In this document: positions 60,897-64,000 of the stretch, piece by piece | Position numbering within the stretch: position 1 is the first letter of the stretch | How the letters are laid out: each line of letters starts with the position of its first letter | Made by a program: the position numbers and the translations under genes | Origin: Cytophagales bacterium | GTDB taxonomy: Bacteria; Bacteroidota; Bacteroidia; Cytophagales; Cyclobacteriaceae | Direction: 5' to 3' | DNA: 64,000 nucleotides | Assembly (NCBI GenBank): GCA_020402945.1 | Contig: JADBYQ010000079.1 | Coordinates: forward strand, 1 to 64,000 | The notes under the pieces: generated by a model | Database searches by the model: none | What the model was told of the DNA's origin: nothing | What the model saw: the letters and a program-made list of their open reading frames with translations, nothing else

Positions 60897-62597
60897 ATGA
60901 AGAGCCTGTATTTCTTGCTAGTCACCTCTCTGTTCGTTGCGTGTCAAAAACCAAAAGAAGATCAACCGCGGATAACAGGAGTAATGGCAGATTCCGCGAT
61001 GGTTGTTTCGGCACATCCGTTAGCTTCAGAGGTGGGAGTTGCCATTATGAAAAAAGGAGGAAATGCTGTCGATGCGGCCATTGCCACCCACCTGGCTCTT
61101 TCAGTCGTTTTTCCGGCCGCAGGAAATATTGGCGGAGGAGGCTTTATGGTGGTACGATTAAAGGATGGGACAACGGCTACACTAGACTTTCGTGAAAAGG
61201 CACCAGCAGCTGCAACGACTAATATGTATTTGGATGAAAAAGGCGAGGTCATTCCTGATTTAAGTTTAAAGGGGCACTTGGCATCGGGCGTGCCCGGCTC
61301 AGTAGATGGTATGGTAGAGGCCCATAAGAAATTTGGCACATTACCCTGGAAAGACCTGGTTCAGCCTGCCATCGATCTGGCAAAGAAAGGATTTCCCCTC
61401 ACAGAACGTGAAGCCAGTTGGTTCAATCAGGCAAAAGAAAATCTTGAAAAATACAATTCGATAAAGCCCGGTTTTCTTATTCGAGATAATTGGAAAAGTG
61501 GAGACACCATTCGTTGGGAGGCAATGGCTGCTACGCTTGAGCTAATTCGTGATAATGGAAGAGCGGGATTTTATGAAGGCAAAACCGCTGAACTTCTGGT
61601 AGCCGAGATGAAACGAGGAAAAGGATTGATCACACTTGAAGATTTGAAAAACTACCACTCCTCTTGGCGCGAACCATTGATTTCAAATTATAAAGATTAC
61701 AAAGTTATTTCAATGCCGCCTTCGTCAAGTGGTGGAATTTGCCTGCTGCAGTTGTTAAAATCGGTAGAGCCCTTCCCACTAAAAGAATGGGGCTTTCATT
61801 CTGTAAAAGCAATTCACTTGATGACTGAGGCTGAACGAAGAGTATTTGCAGACCGTGCTAAGTTTTTGGGTGATCCTGATTTTTTCAAAGTGCCAAGCAC
61901 GGAAATGTTGTCACAGGATTATATCAACAGCCGGATGAAATCCTTTGATCCTGAAAAGGCCACGCCTAGTTCAGAAGTTAAATCAGGCTCCATCCCGGGC
62001 TATGAATCAGAAGAAACAACACACTTCTCCATCGTTGATCCAAACGGCAACGCAGTTGCGGTTACGACTACCTTAAATGGTTGGTTCGGCTCCTTTGTGG
62101 TCGTGGATGGCTCAGGATTTTTTATGAACAATGAGATGGATGATTTCAGTATGAAGCCAGGAGTACCAAACATGTATGGAGCCATTGGTGGTGCCGCGAA
62201 CAAAATCGAACCCAATAAAAGAATGCTCAGTGCAATGTCGCCCACCATTGTTGAAAAAGATGGAAAGCTCTTCATGGTGGTCGGAACGCCCGGTGGCACC
62301 AAAATCATCACGGGGGTTTTTCAAGCCATCTTGAATGTGATTGAGTTTGATATGACAATGCAGGAAGCCGTAAACGCAAAGCGCCTGCACAGTCAATGGC
62401 TGCCTGATGCCATTCTTCCAGAAAAAGGCGCGCTCAATGAAAAAGATAGCCTAATGCTAGCCGGAATGGGGCATCGATTTACGTTTATAAAGGGAACTGG
62501 CTTTGGACGGGTGGATGCCATTCTTGTAAGAAAAGACGGAAAGCTGGAAGGCGCTGCTGATTATACCCGGGGAGATGATAAGGCCGTAGGTTATTAA
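60897..62597 (+). CDS. ggt: Gamma-glutamyltranspeptidase, predicted lipoprotein
   Basis: A 566-aa Ntn hydrolase. The lipobox LFVAC (Cys16) predicts lipid anchoring. Conserved blocks include [15 protein letters not shown] (54-68), [10 protein letters not shown] (77-86), FREKAP (98-103), and the autocleavage site [10 protein letters not shown] with catalytic Thr374, followed by [14 protein letters not shown] and MSPTIV. It cleaves the gamma-glutamyl bond of glutathione and related peptides in the periplasm. After self-cleavage, large (1-373) and small (374-566) subunits are expected. The divergent TetR gene may regulate it. Confidence 0.96.
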   Translation: MKSLYFLLVTSLFVACQKPKEDQPRITGVMADSAMVVSAHPLASEVGVAIMKKGGNAVDAAIATHLALSVVFPAAGNIGGGGFMVVRLKDGTTATLDFREKAPAAATTNMYLDEKGEVIPDLSLKGHLASGVPGSVDGMVEAHKKFGTLPWKDLVQPAIDLAKKGFPLTEREASWFNQAKENLEKYNSIKPGFLIRDNWKSGDTIRWEAMAATLELIRDNGRAGFYEGKTAELLVAEMKRGKGLITLEDLKNYHSSWREPLISNYKDYKVISMPPSSSGGICLLQLLKSVEPFPLKEWGFHSVKAIHLMTEAERRVFADRAKFLGDPDFFKVPSTEMLSQDYINSRMKSFDPEKATPSSEVKSGSIPGYESEETTHFSIVDPNGNAVAVTTTLNGWFGSFVVVDGSGFFMNNEMDDFSMKPGVPNMYGAIGGAANKIEPNKRMLSAMSPTIVEKDGKLFMVVGTPGGTKIITGVFQAILNVIEFDMTMQEAVNAKRLHSQWLPDAILPEKGALNEKDSLMLAGMGHRFTFIKGTGFGRVDAILVRKDGKLEGAADYTRGDDKAVGY

Positions 62598-62652
62598 TTT
62601 GTTGCCATTTATCGCTTGATAAATTAATAATATATTCGCCAAAATTTTAACA

Positions 62653-63501
62653 ATGAGTTTACCCAATATTCAGCAACTCGAGAGAACCGCATCCCAAATC
62701 AGAAGAGACATTGTGCGTATGGTACATGCTTGTCAGAGCGGGCACCCAGGCGGATCATTGGGTTGCACCGATTTTTTCGTGGCGTTGTATTTCCATCACC
62801 TACGTCATAACCCAAGTTTCAAAATGGATGCCCAAGGAGAAGATTTGTTCTTTCTTTCGAATGGTCACATATCTCCGGTTTGGTATTCCACGCTTGCTCA
62901 TGCAGGTTATTTTGACAAGAAAGAGCTAGCCACATTTCGATTCTTGAATACTCGACTACAAGGGCACCCTGCTACTCATGAACACCTGCCGGGCATTCGT
63001 GTCGCCTCGGGCTCATTGGGTCAGGGACTTTCTGTAGCATTAGGGGCTGCGCAAACCAAAAAGTTGAATAAGGACAACCATCTGGTGTATGTGCTGATGG
63101 GCGATGGTGAACAGCAGGAAGGACAAGTCTGGGAAGCAGCTATGTATGCCGCTCATAACCAGATGGATAATGTAATTGCTACCATTGATTATAATGGTCA
63201 ACAGATTGATGGACCTGTGGATAAAATTCTTTCTTTGCTAAGCCTCAAGGCAAAGTGGGAGTCTTTTGGCTGGACAGTGTTAGAATTTAATGGCAACAGT
63301 ATGCAGGATGTGGTCAATGGCCTTTCGTTGGCAAAGACGCTGGCAGGGAAAGGAAAGCCGATTTTGAATTTGATGAAGACGGAAATGGGTTTTGGTGTAG
63401 ACTATATGATGGGCTCACACAAATGGCATGGCGTAGCCCCCAATGACGAAGAGTTGGCAAAAGCATTGGCTCAGTTAGAGGAGACGTTGGGAGATTATTA
63501 A
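62653..63501 (+). CDS. Transketolase, N-terminal (TPP-binding) subunit
   Basis: A 282-aa protein corresponding to the N-terminal third of a transketolase: SGHPGGSLGCTDFFVALY near the start, HISPVWYSTLA, GSLGQGLSVALGAA and the TPP/Mg2+ motif GDGEQQEGQVWEAAMYAAHNQ... with the conserved N. A split transketolase (separate N and C subunits) is common in Bacteroidota and archaea. The C-terminal subunit gene normally follows, but here a repeat-rich gap and pdxH on the other strand follow, so it must be encoded elsewhere. Role: pentose phosphate interconversion. Confidence 0.9.
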   Translation: MSLPNIQQLERTASQIRRDIVRMVHACQSGHPGGSLGCTDFFVALYFHHLRHNPSFKMDAQGEDLFFLSNGHISPVWYSTLAHAGYFDKKELATFRFLNTRLQGHPATHEHLPGIRVASGSLGQGLSVALGAAQTKKLNKDNHLVYVLMGDGEQQEGQVWEAAMYAAHNQMDNVIATIDYNGQQIDGPVDKILSLLSLKAKWESFGWTVLEFNGNSMQDVVNGLSLAKTLAGKGKPILNLMKTEMGFGVDYMMGSHKWHGVAPNDEELAKALAQLEETLGDY

Positions 63502-63635
63502 TTGCAGAGTTACCCAGTAGCCATTTCATTGCCACAGATTCACAAATGGGCACTAATAAATACGGCAAAAAATTCAAGGTAATTTGCTTAATTGGAAGGC
63601 TATCTTTTTTTGCTACTATCGAGTCCTATTTCATC

Positions 63636-63693
63636 GCCACTAATACACGAATAAGCACCACAAAATATTCGTGTAAAATCGTGTATTAGTGGC
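63636..63693. repeat. Palindromic repeat element, copy B
   Basis: Perfect 15-bp arms GCCACTAATACACGA (63636-63650) and TCGTGTATTAGTGGC (63679-63693) around a 28-bp centre containing ATTCGTG. It can fold as a long hairpin on either strand and could also terminate both converging genes. Confidence 0.8.
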
Positions 63694-63724
63694 AGACATT
63701 AAAATCCTCAAAAGCCTCGCCTTA

Positions 63725-63796
63725 TTGCCACGAATTCACGAATAGGCACAAATAGATACGACAAAAAATTCGTGTTGATTTGCGAATTCGTGGCAA
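63725..63796. repeat. Palindromic repeat element, copy C
   Basis: Perfect 13-bp arms TTGCCACGAATTC (63725-63737) and GAATTCGTGGCAA (63784-63796). The centre GGCACAAATAGATACGACAAAAAATTCGTG shortened here matches the centre of the damaged copy (GGGCACTAATAAATACGGCAAAAAATTC) closely in order; key shared part: GATACGACAAAAAATTC vs AATACGGCAAAAAATTC. Confidence 0.8.
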
Positions 63797-63848
63797 GTTT
63801 GTTTTATCAGGCAACGTCACACCTCTTGAAACGCATTTCGAATCATCA

Positions 63849-64000
63849 CTACGGTGCAAGTCGGTGAATTGTCCATTTCTCATCGGCTAAGTAATAGACA
63901 ACCCGATCGTGCAGCCTACTTGCTCGCCCTTGCCAAAATTCAATTTCAACTGGTGTAATCGAAAATCCGCCCCACTGCTTTGGTTTGGGTAACAGACTCA
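63849..64000 (-). CDS. pdxH: Pyridoxamine 5'-phosphate oxidase, C-terminal part (partial)
   Basis: A reading frame on the minus strand enters from the right edge and stops at TAG (63851-63849). The decoded tail contains [31 protein letters not shown] and a final WTIHRLAP, the C-terminal signature of PdxH (RLHDR binds the substrate phosphate and FMN region; the RLxP end is invariant). The enzyme oxidises pyridoxamine or pyridoxine phosphate to pyridoxal 5'-phosphate. Only about 50 residues are inside the window. Confidence 0.9.
   Translation of the reverse strand, partial: SLLPKPKQWGGFSITPVEIEFWQGRASRLHDRVVYYLADEKWTIHRLAP

Larger units (their letters stand above)
63502..63848. other. Gene-free 347-bp gap with three diverged palindromic repeats
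   Basis: No coding sequence is supported here. The gap holds three related copies of a GCCAC...GTGGC element: a damaged copy lacking its right arm (~63529-63585), and two intact palindromes (63636-63693 and 63725-63796), listed separately. Confidence 0.75.

Noticed and set aside
1-64000. tRNA, rRNA, riboswitch or insertion sequence
   Set aside because: I looked for anticodon-arm patterns, rRNA signature stretches, FMN-type leaders upstream of ribE and transposase motifs and saw none; a covariance-model scan would be needed to exclude small RNAs.

Overview
The window looks like a chromosomal segment of a Bacteroidota bacterium, most likely order Cytophagales (inference). The evidence is a TonB-dependent receptor with an N-terminal carboxypeptidase-like domain, an ExbB/ExbD/TonB-like/SPOR/TPR envelope cluster, large RHS proteins of the Bacteroidetes type, a split transketolase, weak Shine-Dalgarno sequences, and promoter elements of the Bacteroidetes form (-33 TTTG, -7 TAnnTTTG). 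I saw no rRNA or tRNA genes, CRISPR array, transposase or prophage genes.

Layout. 1-406: end of a type II toxin-antitoxin pair (antitoxin tail plus RelE-like toxin) and its terminator. 583-25250 (minus strand): an accessory locus read from right to left. It holds an OmpH/Skp-like protein, a lipoprotein, three giant Sec-exported proteins with RHS features (1918, 1894 and 3684 aa), a small secreted protein between the second and third, and a lipoprotein overlapping the 3' end of the last giant gene. The third giant protein carries 20 fibronectin type III repeats, two leucine-rich-repeat blocks, the RHS core and a variable C-terminal domain, so the last two genes look like a toxin/immunity pair. 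The RHS chain appears to be divided between the second and third giant proteins.

25458-34458: XRE-type regulator, fatty acid hydroxylase, histone-deacetylase-family protein, His-tailed lipoprotein, a multidomain ABCG-type transporter, tail-specific protease and a zinc-ribbon membrane protein. 34632-35584: two small unknown genes behind palindromes, and a MazG-like pyrophosphohydrolase. 35780-39464 (plus): tyrS, a PAP2/sphingomyelin-synthase-like phosphatase, a PhyH-type dioxygenase and a short-chain dehydrogenase. 39489-47036 (minus): TonB-like, ExbD, ExbB, SPOR protein, outer-membrane beta-barrel and a very long TPR protein, probably one envelope machine. 47166-49312 (minus): holA, a rhomboid protease and a TerB-like protein. 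49407-52682 (plus): a sigma-54 activator response regulator followed by a hybrid histidine kinase with its own receiver and Hpt domains. 52975-55279 (minus): riboflavin synthase and an exported M20 amidohydrolase.

55380-59950 (plus) is a compact locus: a six-TM protein and a small winged-helix regulator transcribed from a promoter whose spacer contains a perfect 15-bp palindrome, followed by a near-copy of that palindrome in front of a TPR-like / TonB receptor / TPR-like gene trio. The two TPR-like proteins share a motif and flank the receptor. 60017-64000: a small lipoprotein, a TetR regulator divergent from gamma-glutamyltranspeptidase, the N-terminal transketolase subunit, a 347-bp gap with three diverged palindromic repeats, and the 3' end of pdxH entering from the right edge.

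The two places most worth attention are the split RHS toxin locus and the winged-helix/palindrome/TonB-receptor locus.
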